64,000 nt of DNA, from the NCBI GenBank assembly GCA_030077755.1, contig JAQJZZ010000013.1, positions 1,736,001 to 1,800,000 on the forward strand. The letters are read 5' to 3'. A program made the translations under genes and the position numbers. Source of the stretch: Filosporella fistucella (taxonomy: Eukaryota; Ascomycota; Leotiomycetes; Helotiales). A model generated the notes under the pieces. That model was given only the letters and a program-made list of their open reading frames with translations, searched no databases and was not told the origin of the DNA. Below are positions 45,153-55,851 of this stretch, piece after piece. How positions within the stretch are numbered: the stretch's first letter is position 1; every line of letters begins with the position of its first letter.

Positions 45153-46225
45153 ATGCCGACAGTAGTATCAACCCTTGAGTATTTGCAGAAGCTTCCCTTG
45201 TACGAAACAGAGAAGCCATACTGGTGTTTTCTACCACCTCATGATGGCTTTGACCCCGACACACAACGAGTAAACAATCTCGAATTCGAGGAGCATTCGG
45301 GCATAGTGATCAAAGACATTCGCGATTTCGACGGTCCAAATGATATCAATGATCGTGGTTTTCAAGTTTTGCACCACAAGAGCAAACATTCGAGTTTTGT
45401 GGCAGCAGAAGAAGTGGAGGAATATAGACATGAAACTGAACAACTGTTGATCCATGAACTGAATGCAGAGTATGTTAAATGTTACGATTCTGTCCTCCGC
45501 AAAAACGTTCCTTTTTTTAGAGACAGGTTCGATATTGCAGATCCTTTGCACAAGGAAGGACCTGCTCGGGGAGTGCACAATGGTAAAAAACGCAAGGAAA
45601 ATCATTCTGGTGTTTGAAGGCTGACAGCCGTCAAGATATCACATACGACTCGGGTCCAGCATCCATAACGAGACACTTAACAGATGAGGTTAAAGCGAAA
45701 TATCTGAGGCCTGGATATCGGTTTCGTATCATAAAGTTAGTATAAAAAAAGCTCATAAATTGTGCGAGGCATTGACTTCAAGAGTACATGGAGGTCACTT
45801 ATTCCGGAGCTTGAGGACAGACCTTTGGCACTATGCGACAGCCATTCCGTGGAAGCGGAGGATCTTGTTCCCGCAGATCGAATTATACCTGGACGAATGG
45901 GAGAGGTCTACTACCTTACACACAACCCAAAGCACGAATGGTAAGGTCCATGCAGACATTTGAGTACAAAGGATCGTTTCTTAAGACCAAAATAGGTTCT
46001 GGCTGTCGAAACAAAAGCCGACGGAGCCTTTCATATTTGTCATGTATGATACAAAAGCGGGCTCGCATGCACGATGTACGAGTTACCATCCTGAATCCGA
46101 TTTAAACGTGCTGATCTAGTACAACAGTCTGCCCTCATACTTCCTTCGCGAATCCTATGGCGCCAAAAGATGCCCCCCCTCGAGAATCGATAGAGACACG
46201 ATGTATCGTCATCACAAAGGAATGA
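45153..46225 (+). CDS. AsaB/CmcJ-like hydroxylase or desaturase, copy 2
   Basis: Five exons: 45153-45582, 45636-45735, 45785-45940, 45996-46075 and 46128-46225, encoding 287 aa. It reads MPTVVSTLEYLQKLPLYETE at the start. Core blocks are KEGPARGVHN, ITYDSGPASITRHLTDEVKA, TWRSLIPELEDRPLALCD, IPGRMGEVYYLTHNPKHEWF and HARFCPHTSFANPMAPKDAP, ending ESIETRCIVITKE. It is clearly paralogous to the copy at 30.1-31.1 kb. The first (430 nt) and last (98 nt) coding exons are the same length and the splice positions match, except that this copy has one more intron (45941-45995), placed inside the W codon of HEWFW. Predicted to oxidise a small molecule; substrate unknown. No disruption. Confidence 0.85.
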
Positions 46226-47252
46226 AACAGAATTCCGCCGAATGATATATCGTTGGCCGTATATTTGATCCGTCTTGTCGTAGGGAACTTTACAAGTGTG
46301 GTCTTGACATGAAATGCCTTCAGGAAAAACGCAACACCCGTCGGAAAGCGCAGGTTGAGTAAAGTCTTGCTTGACTGGGATTATGTTGGTTGTACCGAGT
46401 ACTGTGTCTAAGACGAACGAATATACAATGGAGGAATGGAAATTGGGTGTTGGACTCGAGTCTTCTCTCGAGGCTTTAGTAGTCGCGGATATGTCGCATC
46501 ACGACCTGCACCAGGAATTTCCCTTCCCAAAGACATGCCTGAAGTTTCGGTCGTAAAAATTCTTAGTGCTTTTCTGACAATCGAGGGAAAATTGACTTGA
46601 GTATCCTCACTTTACAGGCTCTGTTTGCTTATTGTATAACTGTTCCTCTCATCTACCTATCGGATCTTTCACATACCGTGACCTTCTTTTTTGACAGCCA
46701 AAAGAGTTTGTTACCTATAGAGGAGCCTCAGACGAGGAACATCCAGAACCTTGCTTCATATCAAGTCCTTGCCAACTCTTGCAATCCCCTCTTTACGTAG
46801 GCGATTAATTGTAATCCACCATTAGAATTACAGAGCATGCCTGTCTCTACCACATCAGGTGTGGTGAGGACATTAGAGAGCCAAGAGATATAAGGTCTAA
46901 AACCTCACTCAACTCGAAATATGAAACTTTTCAATCTAACATTCTGCATCTGAGAGCTGGAAGGCTTCTTCTGCCACGTCTTTTCTAAGTCATGTCAATT
47001 TTTCTGTGGAATAATATATAAAAGTTATTGTAACATTTTCCGTACGAGAGCAGTAGTAGGTGGTGATGTATTCAAATGGCTTTTGCCACCCCTGGCAGAA
47101 GTCTAGATCATGTCACCAATAAGAGGAGTAAAGCTTTGCTGAACTCATTTGCAGAAGTGGGAACGGTTGAGAAGTATAGTATCTTTCAATAATGTTGAAG
47201 TAAAGAGTTTCAGTATATTATTTTTCAACATCCAGGAGGCTGAAATAGATCA
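46226..47252. other. Convergent intergenic stretch, 1.0 kb
   Basis: 3' regions of AsaB-like gene 2 and of the GH105-like gene. Short frames only. Confidence 0.5.
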
Positions 47253-50200
47253 TTATATGCACCGAGGGTCAACTCCACCACAAACTGCATTACACCAATC
47301 AGGACAAGGAATCCAGCCACAGCAATCTCGATCGCAGGACAATGAGCTGATATCAACATCCGTACACGCCGGAAACGGTGGAGGAGGTGGAGGTGGGGGA
47401 GGCGGCGGAATCGAAGGTTGAGTGCAAGGGCAATTATAGAAAGCACCTGTACATCGAAATCCATTGCCTAAATTCGCGCCATTACAACCATCTCGGTCAC
47501 ATACGCGGCTTCCACACGTGTTCTACGATTGATGTGATCAGCTTATGGTTCATATAGATTGAAAGACCTTGTGAATCAAAGATATCTCAACTTACAGATG
47601 TTGCAAGGCAAGGACAACCTGGGAAGTTCCCAGTACATTGCGCTGAGCTTGTGGTGCTGACGAAACGGCCATTGCAACCGTTAAGATCACAAGATAGAGG
47701 GTTGCCACACGTAGCCTGGTGCAATTGATCAGTAAATTTTCTTTGGGCTCAAGTTGGTAGACGAAAGCAGAGCAGATAGAATTGAGAGCCAAACTCACTG
47801 ATGTTGCAGTACACCCGCATCCAGCGAAGTTACCTGTACACCTTGCCACTCCGGCTGAGTTGAATGCCCCAGCACATCCATTTCTGTCGCAGCTCTGAGC
47901 AGCGCCGCAGGTATTGGGAGTTGCTACACAAACGCACGGCTTGAAGAAATTCGTGCATGTTGGGACTTTGACAAGCCCTGAGAATGCTCCAGCGCAGTTG
48001 TTGTTATCACAACTCTGTGCAGCACCACATGTATTGCTGGTCGGCGCACATTGACATCCCTCAAAGTTATTTCTGCAAAAAGCTCTACCATTTGAGAGAT
48101 CGAAACTGCCACCACAATTGTTCAGATCGCAACTTAGTTGCGCACCGCACGTATTGGGCGTAACTGCGCAGTCACAGCCTACGAAGTTCCCAGTACATTT
48201 CGGATATTTTGCCAGGCCAGAAAAGGCACCAGCACAGCCATTATTATCGCAGCTTTGACGCGCTCCGCAAGTATTTGGCGTGGCACTACACTCGCAGCCA
48301 ACAAAGTTTCCAGTACATTGAGCGTATTTCTTAAGGCCATTATACGCCCCAGCGCAGCCATTTTGATCGCAGCTTTGACGTTGTCCACAGGTGTTTGGTG
48401 TAGCTGTACACTCACAGCCGACGAAGTTTCCTGTACACTGTGCGTACTTCTTCAACCCAGAAAAGGCACCGGCACACCCATTGTTATCGCAGCTTTGATG
48501 AGCTCCGCAAGTATTCGGTGTGGCCGTACACTCGCAGCCAACAAAGTTTCCTGTACATTGAGGATACTTGGTGAGACCAGAAAAGGCACCGGCACACCCA
48601 TTGTTATCACAGCTTTGATGAGCTCCGCAAGTGTTTGGTGTGGCTGTACACTCGCAGCCGATAAAGTTTCCAGTACACTGAGGGTATTTTGTGAGACCGG
48701 TGAATGCTCCGGCACATCCATTGTTGTCGCAGCTTTGATGAGGTCCACAAGTATTGGCAGTAGCGGTACATTCGCATCCCACAAAGTTACCAGTGCATTG
48801 AGCGAATTTTGTGAGGCCATTGAAGGCTCCAGCACATCCATTGTTGTCACAGCTTTGGTGGGCTCCACAAGTGGTCTGCGTAGGGATACACTGACAACCT
48901 GCCAGGCTTCCTCCTGTGCATATTGGATTTTTGGTAAGGCCAGGAAATGATCCAGCACATCCGTTCAAATCGCAGCTCTGAGGAGCTCCGCAAGTTGGCC
49001 GAGGAGGGGTGGTCATCGAAGTGAATGTCAGAGCACGATCGAGAACGGTCATTATATCAATTGGCCCGATACCAGGGCGCGAAATGGTCGATACTGGAGC
49101 TAAGGCTGGAGCACAGATACCAGCACTCACGCAATCCCTAAAGGCAGAATACATAAAGACAGTAAATGCCTGCCCCTCTGGTGACCCAGTCGTAAATGGA
49201 GTCCTGCTTTTCCAATCAAGAGGATTGACAGCTGGGCTGAAAACACCATTAGCATTCTGGGTGGCCCCAACAGCCTTACGTCTAGCATCAGCCCAGGTAA
49301 TGTATTGTTGGCCGTACGTTCCTGGATCGTTAACTGCCATCCGATATACGCAGGCAGTGAGAAGTGAGGTTCCAGAAATTTCACCGAACCAGCTGTTGTC
49401 ATTGAGATAATTGCGCAAGAGACCATTATCAAGACCCGAAGCCATCGCGCCGTCGATGATCTCTTTGATCCAACCTTTAAGCTGACCAGCCTGGGATGTC
49501 ATACCGGAAGAACCTGACCATTTCTGGAGTGTGTTCAGTACACGGATCATACCATAGCAAGCCCAACCATTGCCTGAAGACCACAAGCCAGTATCCTGTG
49601 ACTGGGGACCGATGATATGCTGCCAATTACTAGATCCGCCTTTGAGGATGGCACGTTGCAGGCCAAGCTGGTTTACAGTTGACGACATCAAGTCGGGGTT
49701 ATTTTGCTGCACAGCAAGGTAGGCCACTGCGAATGTTCTTGTTAGCCTGGATTGTAAAATTCAGATACGTAGTGATCAGGTTTGAGGTGACATACAGAAA
49801 GGAGGGGCCATGAAACTAAAGTCAGCCCAAGCTTCAGCAACGTCGGGTCTGTGAGAAATTGCGCCATTGGAGAGTTTAGGTACTCTATTGAGGATATAGT
49901 TGGCCTGGCGCTCCGAAGCAGCGATGTATACATTTTCCGATTGACCCAGAAGCAATGCTGATACACCAAGAGAGGCTGGATCGCCGACAGCCGCATTGGC
50001 AACAAAGGTTTCCGAAGAAACACTGATATGTGGTCTGGCATAGGCAAGAGCTAAGGTTCCAGTATTGGCCTGGGGAATTTTGCCATTGGGGAAAGGATTC
50101 GAGCCAAAGACTGAGAGTTCATTGTTGTAAAGCTCTAAGAGAGCTTCCGCAGCAGTACCCCATTCCCAGGACTGTGCAGCACCATTGACCATCACCTGGG

Positions 50201-50312
50201 CTGCAGACGAGACATCAAATCCAGCCTCAACATCCTGGGCAAATGTTGATTTTGAGAAGAGGAGGACGAGATGGAGAACAGGAATTGAAGAGAGGGTCGT
50301 GAGGAGTTGCAT
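47253..50312 (-). CDS. Secreted GH105-like hydrolase fused to twelve six-cysteine repeats
   Basis: Exons 49796-50312, 47799-49726, 47715-47596 and 47522-47253 give 944 aa. MQLLTTLSSIPVLHLVLLFS ... STFAQD is a signal peptide. Residues of about 30-400 form a six-hairpin glycosidase: EAWADFSFMAPPFLAYLAV carries the Asp expected of GH105/GH88 enzymes and TGLWSSGNGWACYGMIRVL is the family's GNGW block. From about residue 415 come twelve tandem repeats of about 40 aa, each with six cysteines in the pattern TCGxxxSCDxNxCxGxF ... C ... GCxC. A Pro-rich hinge (P11) and a final Cys-rich tail (SCDRDCCGWIPCPDWC) follow. GH105 enzymes remove unsaturated uronic acids from pectin fragments; the repeats may bind a wall polymer, which is inference. 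Start chosen for the signal peptide; 50363 is an upstream in-frame option. Confidence 0.82.
47420..48995 (-). repeat. Twelve coding tandem repeats, about 120 nt each
   Basis: These are in-frame repeats inside the GH105-like gene. Copies 2-7 are nearly identical at protein level (CGAHQSCDNNGCAGAF and CTGNFVGCEC), copies 1 and 8-12 are diverged, and copies 11 and 12 are on separate exons. The pattern suggests recent expansion in the middle of an older array. It also produces a long antisense open frame that is only a shadow. Confidence 0.85.
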
Positions 50313-51603
50313 CTTGGTCGTTGGTCTCTCCTTCAACTCCTTTGCGTGTCTTGGATGGGCCAATGCCTTTTGGTGCGAGTTTGTTGAAGATGAGGAATTT
50401 CTTCAATGATTCCAAGGAACTCTGAACAGCATAGTCAAAGTGCTGCTGTACTAGACACAAAAGTATTTGTTTGGCCTTGCTTACATGTCATCATCCCTTT
50501 ACCAGCCTTGACGAGTGGGATGGCAGTAGCTTCCCATGGAGAAACTCTCATGACCATGCTTGACTATTGTCAGATCTCTCCGTTCCTTGTGATAATGAAC
50601 TTGGAAGAGGCTTACCCTAGCCGTGCTTACTAACACACTGTGCATACCCGTTCTGCAAGGTTTTTGCCATGTGCCTAGGCGGATTTTATTAACGGTCGTC
50701 CCAACTTGGGATCCCCAACCGATCTGCGTTCGAAGAAGGAGGTTATCCCCATTCCCTTAGGCAAGCCTAGAGGGACTCGAATGGCTGAAAAAAGGATGCA
50801 TGTGGTTTTGTGGTGGTGGTCATCAAGCATTCTAAGTTCCTGCATGACTGCATGTACGAAGTACATGGACAAGGATTGTCTACGGGAGCTAACGTGATAT
50901 AAACCTTTACCCGGAAAAATGACAGACATTTTACTTGTAGTCGTGTGGGGTCCACAGTAGCGGTGTAAAAGGTCCTTACCTACCAAGGTAACCTTGCAAC
51001 GTTGGAGGTAAGGATACTCAAAACAGCTACCGAATATAAAAGCTGCATGAACGCTTCCTTGTATTCCATCACACCCAGACTCAGTTTAATCCCAATCTGA
51101 CTCACTTCTCTTCTTTGTTACTAATTTACTTTCAGCTCCATTTCCAGGATCGCACTCTGTTATCCTTTCATCAGCACTAGTCTCGAATATCTGATCAAGG
51201 TTGAGGACGGCAAGTCGTTGTGAAGTAGGAACCTTAAATTGTAATACTGTACTTTTACCTAACCTTACCTTACCTCGTTACGCCCCACCACCCCGCCTCG
51301 GGCCGGAGGCACACACTGCATCCTAGCAAGGTACTATATAGTGCTGTGCATATTGTCCGGATCTTACTTTATCGACAATCAGCAACACCTACACAGCATC
51401 ACATCCTACCTTACCTCCCCTACCCTACCATCAATAACCTTAATAATCACATGCCTACAGGACCCACCGCTTTTGAACTTTCTCCATCCAGCTGAAAACA
51501 GTACTTGTCACCGCAATACCAGATCATCTCTGCATACTCAATACTGTCACCCCATCTTCCCCTACCCGTCCGTATACGGTATATGCCGCTCGTAACAACA
51601 AGC
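50313..51603. other. Divergent promoter stretch, GH105-like and F-box-like genes
   Basis: 1.3 kb. A TATA-like element (AATATAAAAG) is present near 51034. The part 51240-51590 is pyrimidine-rich with repeated CTTACCT-type words and is probably 5' leader of the F-box-like gene. No coding frame is supported. Confidence 0.45.
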
Positions 51604-53362
51604 ATGGTTTCACAAATGACCGAGCTCCCAGAAGTGGTGATATCCTTGATCTTCGGCCATGTAAGTCGTGAGAAATCATCCGTGGCGGCCGACGCTCAAT
51701 GATACTCTGTCTGACCCAAGACTAACATTCCACAGCTTGTTGATTCTCCGAAAGCTCTACAGCATGTATCTTTGGTGAGCCATGCATGCTACGCAGCGGC
51801 CGCCCCGTTTCTATATCGGAAACTACCAATACAGATCTCCTGCCGCCAAAAAATCGAGGTGGATGTCAAGACCCTGGAAGCAGCTTCCACACGCAGCAAC
51901 TTGCTATCCCATGTTCGGTGTCTCAAACTCTGTGGTCGGATGCCCGCGGCCGACGAAGAGCTATTTTTTGATCCGGTTGAATTTGCCGAGGAGTTGGGCA
52001 ACTCAGAAGAGTACGATGCCGAATTTGGAGACTTGTTTATTCGAGATCTGCCTGATGGTCCAGCGGAGGATATTGCTGAAGCTTGGGCTCCCCTAGCCTC
52101 GCTGATAGAACGATGCATGCACCTGACTGACTTAGTCTGGGTGTGTCGGAATCAGCTTCCTCCGTGTGTGCTCGCGGCCATACACAAGTTTCATCCTGGT
52201 TGTCGACTGCACATGCGATCGTTCCGGCTCCGCAGCCTAGCCGCCGCCGTTACGGATCCACACGAGCTTGATTTGATCCGATCGCCTTGTCTCTATAGCA
52301 TCAGTGTAAAGACAGTCATCACAGATTCGGACGGCAGGTTTGACTACAACGGCGATGCTATTTTTCAAGTCGCTGCTATAGCACCCGGTCTGAAGCATCT
52401 CAACATTATTTCCCCTCGTACTGGCTCATCCGCAGCCTTGCTCCAAAGCCATGGTGCCGTTAAGGAACCATGGAAAGGCTTCGTACCACCTGTGGAGATC
52501 AAGAAGAGAGGTTCACTTGCCTCTTTATCGTACTTTGGAAATCGAGGGATATCCGTAAAAGATATAGACAATTGGCAGAGTTCAATTGACATGTCCAAAA
52601 TCCGCCAGCTGATTCTGGGAGATGTATCAGACCCTTTGATATTCCAGTCCTTGAGGACAAAAATCAACTATGCGTCACTATACTCTCTCAGTTTCACTTT
52701 GACCCCGTCTTCAACTGGCAGCGTTGACTCTCTCATGTCTGAAGCAACAGAATTCTTAGTACATCTGGAGTCATTGACAGCATTCAGGCTTTCAGGATAT
52801 CTGGCAGCCTCTGTCTTGGATCAACTCATTCGGCAGCATGGTCCCAAGCTCCGCAGATTGACTTTGAACCCCCAGAGCAGCTACGGTACTAATATAGAGT
52901 CTCCCATACCAGTGATCGAGGCAAAACAGATTTTAGACATTGAGACGCACTGTCCTGCTCTAGAATATCTGAGTATTCTAATCCCAGTTACTCAACCATA
53001 TGTCTTCAATGACATCTGTCCAAAACTTGCTCACCTGCATGAATTGGAGTTGCACATTGATGGTAGTATGTCTGAGGTGTTACCGGAGAAAGCTGTGCGG
53101 GATATGTGGGGTATGATCGAGGAGCAAAAGGTTCACTTGAGATTACTACGCATAGTAGACTTTGATGTGAGTCTCTGTTCTGATACTGTGTGGATTCTGT
53201 ATTAAATTGACACTTTGTAAGACTACTTTAGAAATTCAAAAGGTCGATGTGGAAGGACATAATGGTATCGAATATTTATTGCATTGTGAAGACGGGCAGG
53301 AGGGCAATCTTGCAATTGTCAGACAGTTTTACGGACTACCAACTGCAGACTTCCGATCTTGA
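51604..53362 (+). CDS. F-box-like / leucine-rich-repeat-like protein
   Basis: Three exons, 51604-51660, 51736-53166 and 53222-53362, give 542 aa with in-frame joints (GTAAGT and GTGAGT donors). The start MVSQMTELPEVVISLIFGHL followed by DSPKALQHVSLVSHACYAAA and APFLYRKLPI is the helix pattern of a fungal F-box. The rest alternates short strands and helices with repeated LKHLNII, LRRLTLNP, LEYLSILIP and LHELELHIDG blocks, as in degenerate leucine-rich repeats. F-box proteins select substrates for SCF ubiquitin ligases; the substrate here is unknown. The last exon supplies the C-terminus RQFYGLPTADFRS. The frame is intact. Confidence 0.75.
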
Positions 53363-53516
53363 ATCGGCACTTCAGCAACAAGGATTGATTGTAGTTTTCA
53401 AATATAAAAAAAAGATTTCATTGTAAATTGCTTTCTTCATCTCCTTCCCTATTAGGAATCTCTGTCAGATTCCTCCTGATCTGATCAGCCCTCCTGCTTC
53501 AGGAGGCCATGTTATC

Positions 53517-54692
53517 CTAGACGTCTGGGATACCGAGCGCAGAGGCGACATTTGGTGGCGGATCTGTTGATCTGAACTGATGATTCTCGTAAAATATTCT
53601 CCATCCATTAGTGCCAGCTGCATTCGATTGAGGATCAAATTGGAAAAGGGCATTGCCGCGTTGGTTGGTGAACATCTCGTCGCTTGCACAATCTAAGGGA
53701 ACATAATTGTAGAGAACGATCGGTACGGCACCCAAGAGAGCTGTGATCTGATTTTTCAATTGGGGGACCTTCGTACGATACAGTGAGCCAGTAGGTCTTC
53801 CAAATCGATCCCGCGGGGTCATGATATAGACACGAGTAGTCGCAGTTGGGAACCGGGTATTGTCGACTGGTGGCCCTTGGCCATTTGGGACTCCCGTGCC
53901 AAACCCCCCGCCAAAGAAATTTAGTACACTTCTCTGGAATGCTCCAGTGTTTGACCAGGTCGGAACCTCGAAGTAATGGCCCTATAAATCGCGAAACGGA
54001 GTAAGCAGAGCTGATATGCAATCTAAAATCTCCGAGATATCAGACTGACCATATGAACCGCGGTATTTGATACAATGGTGACAACTGTACATCCACACAG
54101 ACCCTGAGTGCCAATCTGAAATCCCGCATTTCCAAAATTTCTTTGAACAGCAATATTAAGTTGGGGAGTTTGACCATCAATAATGATTCGATCTGTTGGC
54201 CCATATGTCGGGTCTTCCAGACCCGCCTCGAACTGATTATCCAGATACGTGAAAAGCTGGCCTTGAAGAATATTTGTGAAAAGTCTTTTGGATAGCTTGT
54301 CGTTGGCCTTTTTGGACAGCGAGTCTGTCGAGTTCTCCGATGGCCGTGCAAGCAGAAGATCACGCTTTCTTTGGGGTCCTGCAGAACAAGGACCGGTGGT
54401 GCTGCAGAGAACTCTACAATCAGGAGTATCGGGATCATCAATTGTGGTATCGCAAAATGGGGGTGCACTGTGAGCTCACATCTTAGCTTTGAGAGATAAA
54501 TGTATGCATAGGGAGGCATTCTCTTTTGAGAACGCTAACTAACCGTGCGATTAGGTCTCGATTCCCAAGTCTCCATCCTTTGGGCGGAACAAGTGGATTT
54601 TCAGAATATTCCTCTTCCCGCAGCAAGCAGTTGCCCAAGACAGAGAAGAAAAGTAGGAGGATACCAATCCTCCGTATGAAAGTTGAAATCAT
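53517..54692 (-). CDS. Secreted protein of unknown function
   Basis: Exons 54544-54692, 54050-54467 and 53517-53981 encode 343 aa. MISTFIRRIGILLLFFSVLG followed by NC is a signal peptide. A short Cys-containing segment (CDTTIDDPDTPDCRVLCST) comes next, then a dibasic site (RKRDLL), a polar region, and a compact domain with GFQIGTQGLCGCTVVTIVSN, GHYFEVPTW, RVYIMTPRDRFGRPTGSLYR and VPIVLYNYVPLDCASDEMF. I know similar hypothetical secreted proteins from fungi but no named activity. The gene reads on the opposite strand to the F-box-like gene and converges with it. An alternative start lies 21 nt upstream. No membrane span after the signal. Confidence 0.72.
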
Positions 54693-55851
54693 AGGGAGGG
54701 AGTATTTTTGCACACGAAGCGGGTTATCAACGAGTCTGCTCGAGATCTTTGGGACAAGGAGGAGACAGAGAGTATTCTATGAAGACATATCCGGATTCTG
54801 GAATGCACAGTATCGATACTGTACCAAGCAAAGCCAGCCACTACGTAAATTTCCACCTTTCCTTTTCGGTGACAGGCTTCTGCTTGCAGTAGCCCCTCTT
54901 ACCCATTGGTATCGAAAATAATGATTAGGACAAGGGCAAGTGCTGAGTCGCATCACAAATTACTTACAGGAATATAAGCTTACCTGCTCATTACTTACCC
55001 TGTTCACGTTCACATGGACATTTCTGCAGCTTGGCTGAGTAAGGTCATGGTTATTCCGTAACCCTAAAGTGAGCCGTCTGGGGCAAATGCAGTCTATCTC
55101 CGCTAAAAGCTGATTTTTCTTATTCTCGAAATAAAGCTGAAGCTTCATCACCCAAAGAGGAAACGCGGTCCGAAGGTCGTCTGATACCTGCCGCGGTGGT
55201 AGGTTGTGCTGTTGTATTGTTTTACAGTTCAATAGAGGTCCAATTCAGGATGGGCTGACTGTGTTTCTTTCTTCTGTTTCTGTACTTCCGTACCTACAGA
55301 GTGGATGCTGTACAAGACCACCATTTCGTTGCATCTCGGGAGCGCTAGCTTTTGGGGCCCCCAAATCTACCACGTTAACCAGGGTGTACGAAAGGCTCTT
55401 TTTTCAGGGGTCAAGATGCGGCAAGCTGAGTAAGTTCGGGTATTATCTATCATGGCTAGACTTCCCGTTGCTAATCCATGCAAAACTTTTTTTCAGGGAC
55501 TAAGATACGGCAAGCTGACTAAGCGCGGATAAAATCCATCATTATACACTTCCCGTCAATATTGATGAAGATGCAAGCAACTTGGCCTCGGCTGTAACTT
55601 CAACCCTACCTCATGATGGATTTCTTACTAGCGCATTTGAGTAAGCTCGACCTAGGATGGCTATGATGATCAGTATTACAGTGCTTCTTTTGCAGGACGA
55701 CCCACGCTGGTGACGAGTGACTGTTGATGTTATTAATATTCTAAACCATAGGTAGAAAGACTTACCACATACTGTACTTGCACAAGTTTATACTTGCAGA
55801 GGGCCGCGACTCTACAACCATCTCCACGAATATTCTAGTAGCCTTCTAGCA
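54693..55851. other. Intergenic stretch, 1.2 kb, with an imperfect tandem duplication
   Basis: No gene is supported. It contains two related blocks of about 70-90 nt at 55396-55470 and 55485-55560. It should carry both divergent promoters. Confidence 0.45.
55396..55560 (+). repeat. Imperfect tandem duplication (~89-nt period)
   Basis: Both copies contain a T run, CAGGG, AAGATRCGGCAAGCTGA and, later, CTTCCCGT in the same order. Several differences are G/A or C/T. Confidence 0.55.

Noticed and set aside
48138..48950. 270-codon open frame on the plus strand inside the GH105-like gene
   Set aside because: It is the antisense shadow of the six-cysteine repeats; its openness follows from the periodic sequence and the sense strand has signal peptide, enzyme motifs and introns.
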